Of a DNA stretch of 64,000 nt, positions 11,979 to 21,500 are shown piece after piece. The first letter of the stretch is position 1, and each line of letters starts with the position of its first letter. The position numbers and the translations under genes are program-made. This stretch comes from Terebella lapidaria. Its lineage: Eukaryota; Annelida; Polychaeta; Terebellida; Terebellidae. The stretch lies in assembly GCA_949152475.1 (NCBI GenBank), contig OX424560.1, positions 43,478,719 to 43,542,718 of the forward strand, written 5' to 3'. Below the pieces are notes generated by a model. It worked only from the letters and a program-made list of their open reading frames with translations. It was not told where the DNA came from and ran no database searches.

Positions 11979-12830
11979 TTTATCACACACTATAAATTGT
12001 AATGCTAAAGGGCTCAGAAAGATGTGATAACCTTTTCTGTATCACCCTACTTCAAATCAATCTGTATCACTCCCTGACCCACATGGGGCCGAAACTACTT
12101 TTTTACCGCGGATTACGTAAAGACCGTTATTGCGTAAAAGAACAATGTAATGTCGTATGAAAACGATTCTAGTAACCTAGAGTTACTCACCAAGCCCAGA
12201 CTTACATAAGATTTTTCGGACATCACATGCATATTCACTAATATACTAGTAATTAAATTAATTCATTTACTAATGATCATTCACAATGTTCGTATGATAA
12301 CGACAGTATTGAATATCATGTCTGAATAGTAGTGTGTGATAAAATAAGAACCACGCTCGTGTGTTTTTCGTAAAAAGATATCGGTGTCGTTTGGTCTGGC
12401 GGATGAACACAGAATACACTCGTCCTTCGGACTCGTGCATCCTGAATTAATCCGCCAGACCAAACTCGACCGATATCTTTTTGCGGAAAACACACTCGCA
12501 TGGTTTTATATATATATCATCACTTACAACAATCCAGTACTTCACATTTATTTTATTTTGTACACATTGATATATATATATAAAACCATGTGAGTGTGTT
12601 TTCCGCAAAAAAGATATCGGTCGAGCTTGGTCTGGCGGATGAATTCAGGATGCACGAATCCGAAGGACGAGTGTATTCACGAGCGTGGTTTTTATTTTAT
12701 CACACACAACTGTTCAGACATAATTCTAGATATTGTCGTAGATCATACAAAAATTTTATAATATTCATGAATTTGCTTGCTGTGATGTCCGAAAAACCTC
12801 AAGTCCTGTAGCATTATAGTGTGTGATAAA
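11979..12830. mobile_element. Nested foldback/MITE element in intron 3
   Basis: The ends are a perfect 16-bp inverted repeat, TTATCACACACTATAA at 11980-11995 and its complement at 12814-12829. Arms continue inward: TTTTTCGGACATCACA at about 12210 matches, inverted, about 12782-12797. A second nested palindrome spans about 12330-12715 and is again bounded by GTGTGTGATAAAATAA. Its core contains three alternating copies of a segment of about 100 bp with AAAGATATCGG and GGTCTGGCGGAT. No coding capacity is seen. It is a non-autonomous foldback-type element. A target-site duplication is not clear. Confidence 0.7.
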
Positions 12831-12872
12831 TTGCTAATAAGACCCCACCCCTCTGCCGCGTCGCCTTGATAG

Positions 12873-13058
12873 GCCAAGATAAACAGTGCTACGAGTACGT
12901 GGATCTGGACTTGGTCCCGCTTGAGGACCCAATAAACCCAAACTTTGACCTCCAACTCCTGTTTGATGTACTCAATATCCGCCCAGGAGGAGGCGCCACC
13001 TTCCCCACCGTGTCCTGCCCAGGCGCATGCGTAGTGGAGGAGATTGCAGACACATCAG
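12873..13058 (+). CDS. Exon 4: Ly6/uPAR-like three-finger module, first half
   Basis: The acceptor CCTTGATAG|GCCAAG and donor ACATCAG|GTAAGT give phase 1 to 1 and 62 residues. The exon encodes CQDKQCYEYVDLDLVPLEDP... and then SCPGACVVEEIADTSG. The spaced cysteines, with CPGAC near the end, fit the first two loops of a Ly6/uPAR fold completed by exon 5. The open frame runs on past the donor into the intronic minisatellite to 13540, but the strong GTAAGT donor and the in-phase next exon argue that the read-through is not the normal product. Confidence 0.75.
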
Positions 13059-13122
13059 GTAAGTCCAGACCGAAAGTCGTTTGCATAGCTATAAAAAGCA
13101 TCATAATACACGATAAGAAAAC

Positions 13123-13500
13123 ATCAACCCACAGCATCAATCAAATACATCCACTCAAAACGTCAGTCAGATACATTCAGCCACAGCATCAATCAAATAC
13201 ATCCACTCAAAACGTCAGTCAGATACATTCAGCCACAGCATCAGTCAAATACATCCACTCAAAACGTCAGTCAGATACATTCAGCCACAGCATCAGTCAA
13301 ATACATCCACTCAAAACGTCAGTCAGATACATTCAGCCACAGCATCAATCAAATACATCCACTCAAAACGTCAGTCAGATACATTCAGCCACAGCATCAG
13401 TCAAATACATCCACTCAAAACGTCAGTCAGATACATTCACCCACAGCATCAGTCACATACATCCACTCAAAACGTCAGTCAAATACATTAACTCACAACA
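13123..13500 (+). repeat. 26/52-bp minisatellite, left arm of an inverted pair
   Basis: About seven units of 52 bp, each two related 26-mers: CAGCATCAGTCAAATACATC.. and AAACGTCAGTCAGATACATT... All three + frames stay open through the array, because 52 is not a multiple of 3 and yet one frame runs through every unit. The same 26-mer occurs in opposite orientation directly downstream. Confidence 0.9.
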
Positions 13501-13503
13501 CCA

Positions 13504-13853
13504 GTTGTATTTGACTGATGTTGTGATTGGATGTATTTGACTGCTGTTGTGAGTGGATGTATTTGACTGCTGTTGTGAGTGGATGTATTTGACTGCTGTT
13601 GTGAGTGGATGTATTTGACTGCTGTTGTGAGTGGATGTATTTGACTGATGTTGTGAGTGGATGTATTTGACTGATGTTGTGAGTGGATGTATTTGACTGC
13701 TGTTGTGAATGGATGTATTTGACTGCTGTTGTGAGTGGATGTATTTGACTGATGTTGTGATTGGATGTATTTGACTGCTGTTGAGTGGATGTATTTGACT
13801 GCTGTTGTGAGTGGATGTATTTGACTGCTGTTGTGAGTGGATGTATTTGAATG
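13504..13853 (-). repeat. 26-bp minisatellite, right arm of an inverted pair
   Basis: About thirteen 26-bp units (TGTTGTGAGTGGATGTATTT + GACTGC on the + strand) are the reverse complement of the left-arm monomer. The junction at about 13500 is nearly symmetric. RNA from this intron could fold into a stem of over 300 bp. The arm ends about 18 nt before the exon 5 acceptor. Confidence 0.9.
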
Positions 13854-13870
13854 ATGACTGTGCCCCCCAG

Positions 13871-14038
13871 TGTTACCTTTCAACCCACACAATTTGACCC
13901 GGCGATGTGAGACGAACACCCCGCCCCCTGGTGACAAAGCCTGCACCAGCAGCACCGACCCCAGAACTGGCCTGACAACCACCACGTGCCGTTGCTATGG
14001 AGACATCTGTAACGCCTTCGGCCCGACCCTACAAGACA
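13871..14038 (+). CDS. Exon 5: Ly6/uPAR-like module, second half
   Basis: The acceptor GCCCCCCAG|TGTTACC and donor AAGACA|GTAAGT give phase 1 to 1 and 56 residues. It encodes RRCETNTPPPGDKACTSSTD... ending TTTCRCYGDICNAFG. The C-x-C-YGD-x-CN ending is the hallmark of Ly6/uPAR three-finger domains, whose last cysteine is followed by Asn. With exon 4 it makes one complete module of about 115 residues, somewhat longer than typical. The family normally binds proteins at the cell surface. Confidence 0.75.
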
Positions 14039-14292
14039 GTAAGTGTCAGACCAACGCCACGTGTAGACTATCATGTGTGGATCTGAATGCACCAAATAAA
14101 TACATCGGTACAAAATACTAATAGTCCGGTGACAGTCATAATGATCACGTCATAACCGAGGCTCGACAGAACAAGGAGTAGGCCTACATATGGCCTGTGA
14201 GTCGTGATGTCATGGTTCGATTTCCGGTGGCAAAATACACTTTTTGTTTAATATGAGTAGAAATCCATTCAACATTCAAATTACTCAGGTAA

Positions 14293-15838
14293 GGGGCCGG
14301 TCATTATTTACTGGGTGGGGGGATTGGGGTTTTTTTTTCCGAGAAATGAGTTTTCAAAGTTTGACCCCCCACCGATATCGAAAACCAATCTATGACCCCC
14401 CCCCCCACCAAGATCCAAAATAAAAGTATGACCCCCCCCCCCCCCCCAATCCCCATTTCTAGTGAAACAATTGTGACATTTGTCGTAAATGTATGATACT
14501 ATAAGGTCAGTGAATATTATGATTTGTGCTCTTCGTGTATCCACCATTCGTTCGCTTCAAGTGTGAATGCCATGATAACAATTATTACTTGTATGCATAC
14601 TATATATGGGCACTTAACAGCCCATCGTTTCGGAGCCCACTTGAAACACTCAAGACCTATGTCAAAGATCGTTCAGTTGATTCCTTGACTCCGAAATTTT
14701 TGATGGAATGGGAAAAATGTATGAAACCCCTTACGGATTTTACTGGATCTTTACTGGACACCATAGCGAACTCACAAAACATACAGGGCTCTTCCACATA
14801 TCATTGATGAGCAGGGAAGAATTGGTGATCAGGCCATTCAGAACTGTTTGTTTTTTTTCTAGTCTTGAATCAGGTCTGTGTTGGCTATATGATGGGCTCA
14901 TAATGTTCTGCCACCATCCAAATCATGTGAGTCAGATTCACTATCCGGGTCATCCAAGGCGACCCAGGACTATTCTGCCATTCTGTGTGGAAAGGTCCAT
15001 GTCTTTTACATGGTGGTTTGTGATAGTCCTGAGGTATTTGGGGAATATCCTCAGTGGGGTCATGTGTTGACAAAATTTTGAGTGGAAAACCGGTCTGTGG
15101 TTCTGACATGCTAGTTCGGGCTCATCGGAAGGGATGATATGTTGCTCAGGGTGGTATGGACTGGTTGATCCGTGGTTTGTTTGTGACAGGACCCTGCTGA
15201 TCTGGGTTCGTCTTTGCTGGCACCGTGTTCAACTGTAGTGCTGCTCCGTTAGGTCCGAAGTTGATTCTTGGTGACAATGTTTCAATCTGAGTGATGAGCG
15301 TTGATCAATGCACATCAGGGCTCAGAATTGCCACTTGTGGGTAGCCATAGGCTCATAACATTTCAGATTTGCTCCAAGGCAATAGAGCTCACGAGCCAAT
15401 TTGCTGATGAAAATCTGTAAAGTGATATTGAAATATGCTCCTATGAGCAAATTGGCTCCTGAAAATTGTTGAATAGGAGCGAAAAAGGAGCCTTTGGCTC
15501 CTGGATAAAATTATAAATTTTGAGCCCTGATGCACACGGATTGCAGCATCTCTTGATGTTAGTGTTTATGGATGGTCCTCTGCAGGATCCGGTTTCAGTG
15601 AGATTATGGTTTTGACTGAAAATGTTATGAAATTCCATCGCCTACTCCAATGAGTCCATGTGCTGATCTTGAGTGGATTGTTTCCACCTAATTATTTAAC
15701 TATTTTACCATTCAGATTTTCCCAAAATAACCCAATTTCAAACTCCGACCCCCCCCCCCCCCAGTCCCATCGAAAATAAAAGTATCCACCCCCACCCCCA
15801 GTTTTTACCCCCCCCCCTGATAAATAATGACCGGCCCC
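14293..15838. mobile_element. DNA transposon with perfect 18-bp TIRs and TAA target duplication, PIF/Harbinger-like
   Basis: GGGGCCGGTCATTATTTA at 14293-14310 is repeated exactly, inverted, at 15821-15838. TAA flanks both ends (14290-14292 and 15839-15841), as expected for a TWA target. G/C homopolymer-rich subterminal blocks follow at each end, with the shared phrase AAAATAAAAGTAT. The 1.2-kb interior (about 14520-15680) has short frames without recognisable transposase motifs. The superfamily is inferred from the TWA-type duplication only. A second element is inserted at 15315-15530. Confidence 0.75.
15315..15530. mobile_element. 216-bp MITE nested in the larger transposon
   Basis: Ends TCAGGGCTCAGAATT and, inverted, AATTTTGAGCCCTGA form a near-perfect TIR of about 15 bp. 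TGCACA directly repeats at 15309-15314 and 15531-15536 as the probable target-site duplication. The interior holds repeated GGCTCCT/AGGAGCC words. It has no coding capacity. It must have inserted after the host element at 14293-15838. Confidence 0.8.
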
Positions 15839-15969
15839 TAACACAAAAGGTGTATGTTTGTTTGCCAAAATCATACCGTGATGGCACGTGACTTACAGGC
15901 CCTAACAAAGACCGTCTTTGGCCCTAATAAGTTTTCTTCGACACACACAAAAGGTGACGAAATATGCAG

Positions 15970-16148
15970 TGCCAGTCCGCCAGAACATGGTCTGTGTTGC
16001 AGGCTGTGTGGCGCTGTACGCCTTTGATGGCAATGCCGAGGACATTACGGTCAACAACAGAGACGGGTCCCCATTCGCGGTGCGCTTCGATGCCACAGAC
16101 GCTCAGAAAAACTTCTCCGCTGATTTCCAAGGCGACGGCAGTATCGGT
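15970..16148 (+). CDS. Exon 6: start of LamG domain
   Basis: The acceptor AATATGCAG|TGCCAG and donor ATCGGT|GTATGT give phase 1 to 0 and 60 residues. It encodes MVCVAGCVALYAFDGNAEDITVNN.., then PFAVRFDATDAQKNFSADFQGDGSIG. ALYAFDGNAED is the typical first strand of LamG-like jelly-roll domains (L-Y-x-FDGN-x-xD), where an Asp often helps bind calcium. The exon links the Ly6 module to the C-terminal LamG domain. Confidence 0.85.
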
Positions 16149-16387
16149 GTATGTATTCGTTCGTTGATTGTCATTTCATCCAACCTTTATTTTCCTTCGT
16201 TTTATTCCAGATATGAAAACTTGTTTGCGGAGAAGAGAACATTTTATCTCTAATTAGTAAAGAAATTTATACGAATTCTGAGAAGTGATTGTAAATCTCT
16301 ATTTTAATGGTTCCAGTGCACTATTTGCTGGATAATCCACTTCGCCCAGTTTTCATATGGTGACAGTTAATGACTTTTGGTTTCTAG

Positions 16388-16490
16388 GTGCTGGGATTCC
16401 GTAACTTCAACTGGGGCACGCTGATCAGTTTCCTGGAGCGGAACCCGGCATTCACAATCTGTCTGTGGATCAAACGCACGGGTCGAATTG
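16388..16490 (+). CDS. Exon 7: LamG domain, FTICLWIK strand
   Basis: The acceptor TGGTTTCTAG|GTGCTG and donor CGAATTG|GTATGTG give phase 0 to 1 and 34 codons: VLGFRNFNWGTLISFLERNP then AFTICLWIKRTGRIG. The F-T-x-x-LWIK strand is highly characteristic of LamG/pentraxin-like folds (compare FTVSAWVK). The phase joins exons 6 and 8 cleanly. Confidence 0.9.
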
Positions 16491-16740
16491 GTATGTGTCT
16501 GTGCTCACTTCCCGTCCTGGGGAATGAAGGCAATTTTCTCTGATGTAGGGTGTCCTATATTTCATGCTCTGAAGGTAGACCGAAACTTTATAATTACAAT
16601 TTGTTTGGAAGTATCAGATATTGGAAACATACATTGTATTATGAGATACATTGATAAATGAATTTGCTCTTCGCTCAGGCAGAGTCCAAACGGACAATCT
16701 CCAGATGATGGTTCTATGTTCGTAAAGTTTCGGTCTATTT

Positions 16741-18179
16741 TTAGGTTACCGGACCTTTGGTCCGATAACCTATTGGCATGGCGTTGCGTCCGTCGTCCGT
16801 CCGTCCGTCCGTCCGTCCGTCCGTCCGTCCGTCCGTCCGTCCGTCCGTCCGTCCGTCCGGCGTTAACATTTTTATCTTTAAAGTTAACGATCGAATCTTT
16901 CTGAAATTTTGCACAAAAATGCCTAAAAATATTTTGAGAAGGAGGTATTTTTTTGTTTTTTGATTTTCGCATTTTTTTCAAAATGGCGGCCGTTTTTGTC
17001 GAAAAACGCTCAATTTTGGACTTTGACGGCCATTTTCTCAAAAACTGTCTGTTCAGTTTTGAGTTTTTGGTTTCAAAAGATTCCCCTCATATACCTCTGT
17101 GATATGTATAAGTTTGGTTGCCCTAAATCTGCCGGTTTCCGTGTGGCGGCCATTTTGAATTTTTGGCGGGTCGGCGAAAAAAAATTTTTTCGCCCCAGAT
17201 CGCATTACTATCCATTTTGGGCCATTTCTAGAGCAAAAAAAAATTTTCACCCTTTGAAAAAAATTTTAGACTTAGAAAATTTTCGGCACTTTTTCCCTTC
17301 ATAATGGGAGCTGTCCGGACTGTACTCATAGAACGCTTGAAGATAGAGCTTAGAAATTGGCACTTTCAAATGGGAAGTCATATATGGCGACTTGTGTGGT
17401 GACCTTGAATTTGACCTTGGATGACCTTGAAAGGTCAAAACAGCCATTTTTGGGTCGAAAAACGCTCAAATTTGCACCTGGTCTGTATTTTCTCAAAAAC
17501 TCTCAGATCAGTTTTGAGATTTTTGCTTAAAAAGATTCCTCTTATATACCTCTGTGACGTGTATAAGTTTTGTTGCCCTTGAATCGCCGATCTCAGTGTG
17601 GCGGCCATTTTGAATTTTTGACGAGTCGGCGAAAAAAATTTTTTTCGCCCCAAATCTCATTACTATCCATTTTGGGCCATTTCTAGGCAAAAAAAATTTT
17701 CACCCTTTGAAAAAAATTTTGAAGAAATTTTTGGACCTTGAATTTGACCTTGGATGACCTTGAAAGGTCAAAACAGCCATTTTGGGGTCAAAAAATGCCC
17801 AGATTTGCCTTTGTAGATGAAATGCTTGCAGATAGAGCTCATGTTTGCATTATGAACATATAGGAAGACATATATGGCACAACTAATGATGACCTTGAAC
17901 TTGACGTCAGATGACCTTGAGTGCCAAATGTCTGACTTGGAATGTGTAAATTGACCTGAGCGGCCTAGACGATTCCACCCAACATATAGAATATCAAATG
18001 CCGCACACATACATGTAATGGTTACATCGAAGTTCATACGGATGACCTTGATTGGTAAATCCCAAGGTCATATGTTTACACTGCGAACCTTGATTGGTAA
18101 ATCTCAAGGTCTGTTACCTGCCAATGCTGCCATGGCCAAACCAAAATTGTCCGGTAACCTATCTTAGCCTTTGGGCTAA
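16741..18179 (+). mobile_element. Hairpin-ended, (CCGT)n-bearing transposon family, copy 1
   Basis: The left end is TTAGGTTACCGGACC-TTT-GGTCCGATAACC, a hairpin. It is followed by TATTGGCATGGCGTTGCGTC and a (CCGT)n tract to 16860. The right end is CCGGTAACCTATCTTAGCC-TTT-GGGCTAA, again a hairpin. The interior has tandem segments with GGCGGCCATTTTGAA, GTATAAGTTT and repeated TGACCTTGA. There is no coding capacity. It lies wholly in intron 7. Inverted copies are at 50913-52837 and 57866-59021. The superfamily is unknown; the shared inner inverted motif GGTTACCGGAC suggests a DNA element. Confidence 0.85.
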
Positions 18180-18234
18180 TTTTTAACCATCCTGTACATA
18201 ACGTTATGTATTTCTAGAGGTTTTTTACATACAG

Positions 18235-18386
18235 GTCGCCAGTCTCTGTTGAATAACGGCCCGGTAGGTCGCGCATCTATCGATCTGTATACAGAACCTG
18301 ATCCAATCAATGCCAATCAATTCTACATCAAAGCCGACGTCACAATCGGCGGAACCGTATACAGCGTGACGTCATCACAAGGACAG
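18235..18386 (+). CDS. Exon 8: LamG domain, central strands
   Basis: The acceptor TTACATACAG|GTCGCC and donor GGACAG|GTACAA give phase 1 to 0 and 51 residues: RQSLLNNGPVGRASIDLYTEPDP.., then QFYIKADVTIGGTVYSVTSSQGQ. It continues the jelly roll between FTICLWIK (exon 7) and WHYVALVI (exon 9). Its donor opens the 23.4-kb satellite intron. The frame stays open for another 100 nt past the donor, but exon 9 joins in phase at GTACAA, which supports this end. Confidence 0.85.
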
Positions 18387-18504
18387 GTACAAAACGCTAT
18401 CTCGTGGACTGACGGCATTCATCTTCAAGACACCCGAACATTAGATATTGCGTGTTCTGCATCAAGACTGCGACATACTAGTGTTTAATTGACATACGTG
18501 TAAA

Positions 18505-21500
18505 TTGTGTTTTGACATTCTGACGGGCTGTGTTTGACACTGACAGGCTGTGTTCTAACACTGTGACGAACGTGTTCGACACTAACAGGTGATGTTTTCA
18601 CTCTGTAATAGGCTGTGTTTGACACTGACAGGCTGTGTTCTAACACTGTGATGGACGTGTTTGACACTAACATGTGATGTTTTCACTCTGTAATAGGCTG
18701 TGTTTGACACTGACAGGCTGTGTTCTAACACTGTGACGGACGTGTTCGACACTAACAGGTGATGTTTACACTCTGTAATAGGCTGTGTTCTAACACTGTG
18801 GCGGACGTATTCGACACTAACAGGTGATGTTTTCACTCTGTATTAGGCTGTGTTTGACACTGACAGGCTGTGTTCTAACACTGTGACGGACGTATTTGAC
18901 ACTAGCCGGTGATGTTTTCACTCTGTATTAGGCTGTGTTTGACACTGACAGGCTGTGTTCTAACACTGTGACGGACGTATTTGACACTAACATGTGATGT
19001 TTTCACTCTGTAATAGGCTGTGTTTGACACTGACAGGCTGTGTTCTAACACTGTGATGGACGTGTTCGACTCTAGCAGGTGATGTTTTCACTCTGTAATA
19101 GGCTATGTTTGACACTGACAGGCTGTGTTCTAACACTGTGATGGACGTGATCGACACTTACAGGTGATGTTTACACTCTGTAATAGGCTGTGTTTGACAC
19201 TGACAGGCTGTGTTCTAACACTGTGACGGGCGTGTTCGACACTAACAGGTGATGTTGTCACTCTGTAATAGGCTATGTTTGACACTGACAGGCTGTGTTC
19301 TAACACTGTGGCGGACGTGTTCGACACTAACAGGTGATGTTTTCACTCTGTATTAGGCTGTGTTTGACACTGACAGGCTGTGTTCTAACACTGTGGCGGA
19401 CGTATTCGACACTAACAGGTGATGTTTTCACTCTGTATTAGGCTGTGTTTGACACTGACAGGCTGTGTTCTAACACTGTGACGGACGTATTTGACACTAA
19501 CAGGTGATGTTTTCATTCTGTAATAGGCTGTGTTTGACACTGACAGGCTGTGTTCTAACACTGTGATGGACGTGTTCGACTCTAGCAGGTGATGTTTTCA
19601 CTCTGTAATAGGCTATGTTTGACACTGACAGGCTGTGTTCTAACACTGTGATGGACGTGATCGACACTAACAGGTGATGTTTACACTCTGTAATAGGCTG
19701 TGTTTGACACTGACAGGCTGTGTTCTAACACTGTGATGGACGTGTTCGACTCTAGCAGGTGATGTTTTCACTCTGTAATAGGCTGTGTTTGACACTGACA
19801 GCCTGTGTTCTAACACTGTGACAGGCGTGTTACTAACAGGTGATGTTTTCACTCTGTAATAGGCTGTGTTTGACACTGACAGGCTGTGTTCTAACACTGT
19901 GATGGACGTGTTTGACACTAACATGTGATGTTTTCACTCTGTAATAGGCTGTGTTTGACACTGACAGGCTGTGTTCTAACACTGTGACGGACGTGTTCGA
20001 CACTAACAGGTGATGTTTACACTCTGTAATAGGCTGTGTTCTAACACTGTGACGGACGTATTTGACACTAGCAGGTGATGTTTTCACTCTGTATTAGGCT
20101 GTGTTTGACACTGACAGGCTGTGTTCTAACACTGTGACGGACGTATTTGACACTAACATGTGATGTTTTCACTCTGTAATAGGCTGTGTTTGACACTGAC
20201 AGGCTGTGTTCTAACACTGTGATGGACGTGTTCGACTCTAGCAGGTGATGTTTTCACTCTGTAATAGGCTATGTTTGACACTGACAGGCTGTGTTCTAAC
20301 ACTGTGATGGACGTGATCGACACTTACAGGTGATGTTTACACTCTGTAATAGGCTGTGTTTGACACTGACAGGCTGTGTTCTAACACTGTGACGGGCGTG
20401 TTCGACACTAACAGGTGATGTTGTCACTCTGTAATAGGCTATGTTTGACACTGACAGGCTGTGTTCTAACACTGTGGCGGACGTGTTCGACACTAACAGG
20501 TGATGTTTTCACTCTGTATTAGGCTGTGTTTGACACTGACAGGCTGTGTTCTAACACTGTGGCGGACGTATTCGACACTAACAGGTGATGTTTTCACTCT
20601 GTATTAGGCTGTGTTTGACACTGACAGGCTGTGTTCTAACACTGTGACGGACGTATTTGACACTAACAGGTGATGTTTTCATTCTGTAATAGGCTGTGTT
20701 TGACACTGACAGGCTGTGTTCTAACACTGTGATGGACGTGTTCGACTCTAGCAGGTGATGTTTTCACTCTGTAATAGGCTATGTTTGACACTGACAGGCT
20801 GTGTTCTAACACTGTGATGGACGTGATCGACACTAACAGGTGATGTTTACACTCTGTAATAGGCTGTGTTTGACACTGACAGGCTGTGTTCTAACACTGT
20901 GATGGACGTGTTCGACTCTAGCAGGTGATGTTTTCACTCTGTAATAGGCTGTGTTTGACACTGACAGCCTGTGTTCTAACACTGTGACAGGCGTGTTACT
21001 AACAGGTGATGTTTTCACTCTGTAATAGGCTGTGTTTGACACTGACAGGCTGTGTTCTAACACTGTGATGGACGTGTTTGACACTAACATGTGATGTTTT
21101 CACTCTGTAATAGGCTGTGTTTGACACTGACAGGCTGTGTTCTAACACTGTGACGGACGTGTTCGACACTAACAGGTGATGTTTACACTCTGTAATAGGC
21201 TGTGTTCTAACACTGTGGCGGACGTATTCGACACTAACAGGTGATGTTTTCACTCTGTATTAGGCTGTGTTTGACACTGACAGGCTGTGTTCTAACACTG
21301 TGACGGACGTATTTGACACTAGCAGGTGATGTTTTCACTCTGTATTAGGCTGTTTGACACTGACAGGCTGTGTTCTAACACTGTGACGGACGTATTTGAC
21401 ACTAACATGTGATGTTTTCACTCTGTAATAGGCTGTGTTTGACACTGACAGGCTGTGTTCTAACACTGTGATGGACGTGTTCGACTCTAGCAGGTGATGT

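Noticed and set aside
13488-13985. A 165-codon - strand frame over exon 5 and the inverted array
   Set aside because: Most of it is the 26-bp repeat and the rest is antisense to the well-supported exon 5.
14526-15070. Transposase gene within the 1.55-kb element
   Set aside because: The short frames (93 and 120 codons) show no DDE or DNA-binding motif that I could recognise; the element is more likely non-autonomous.
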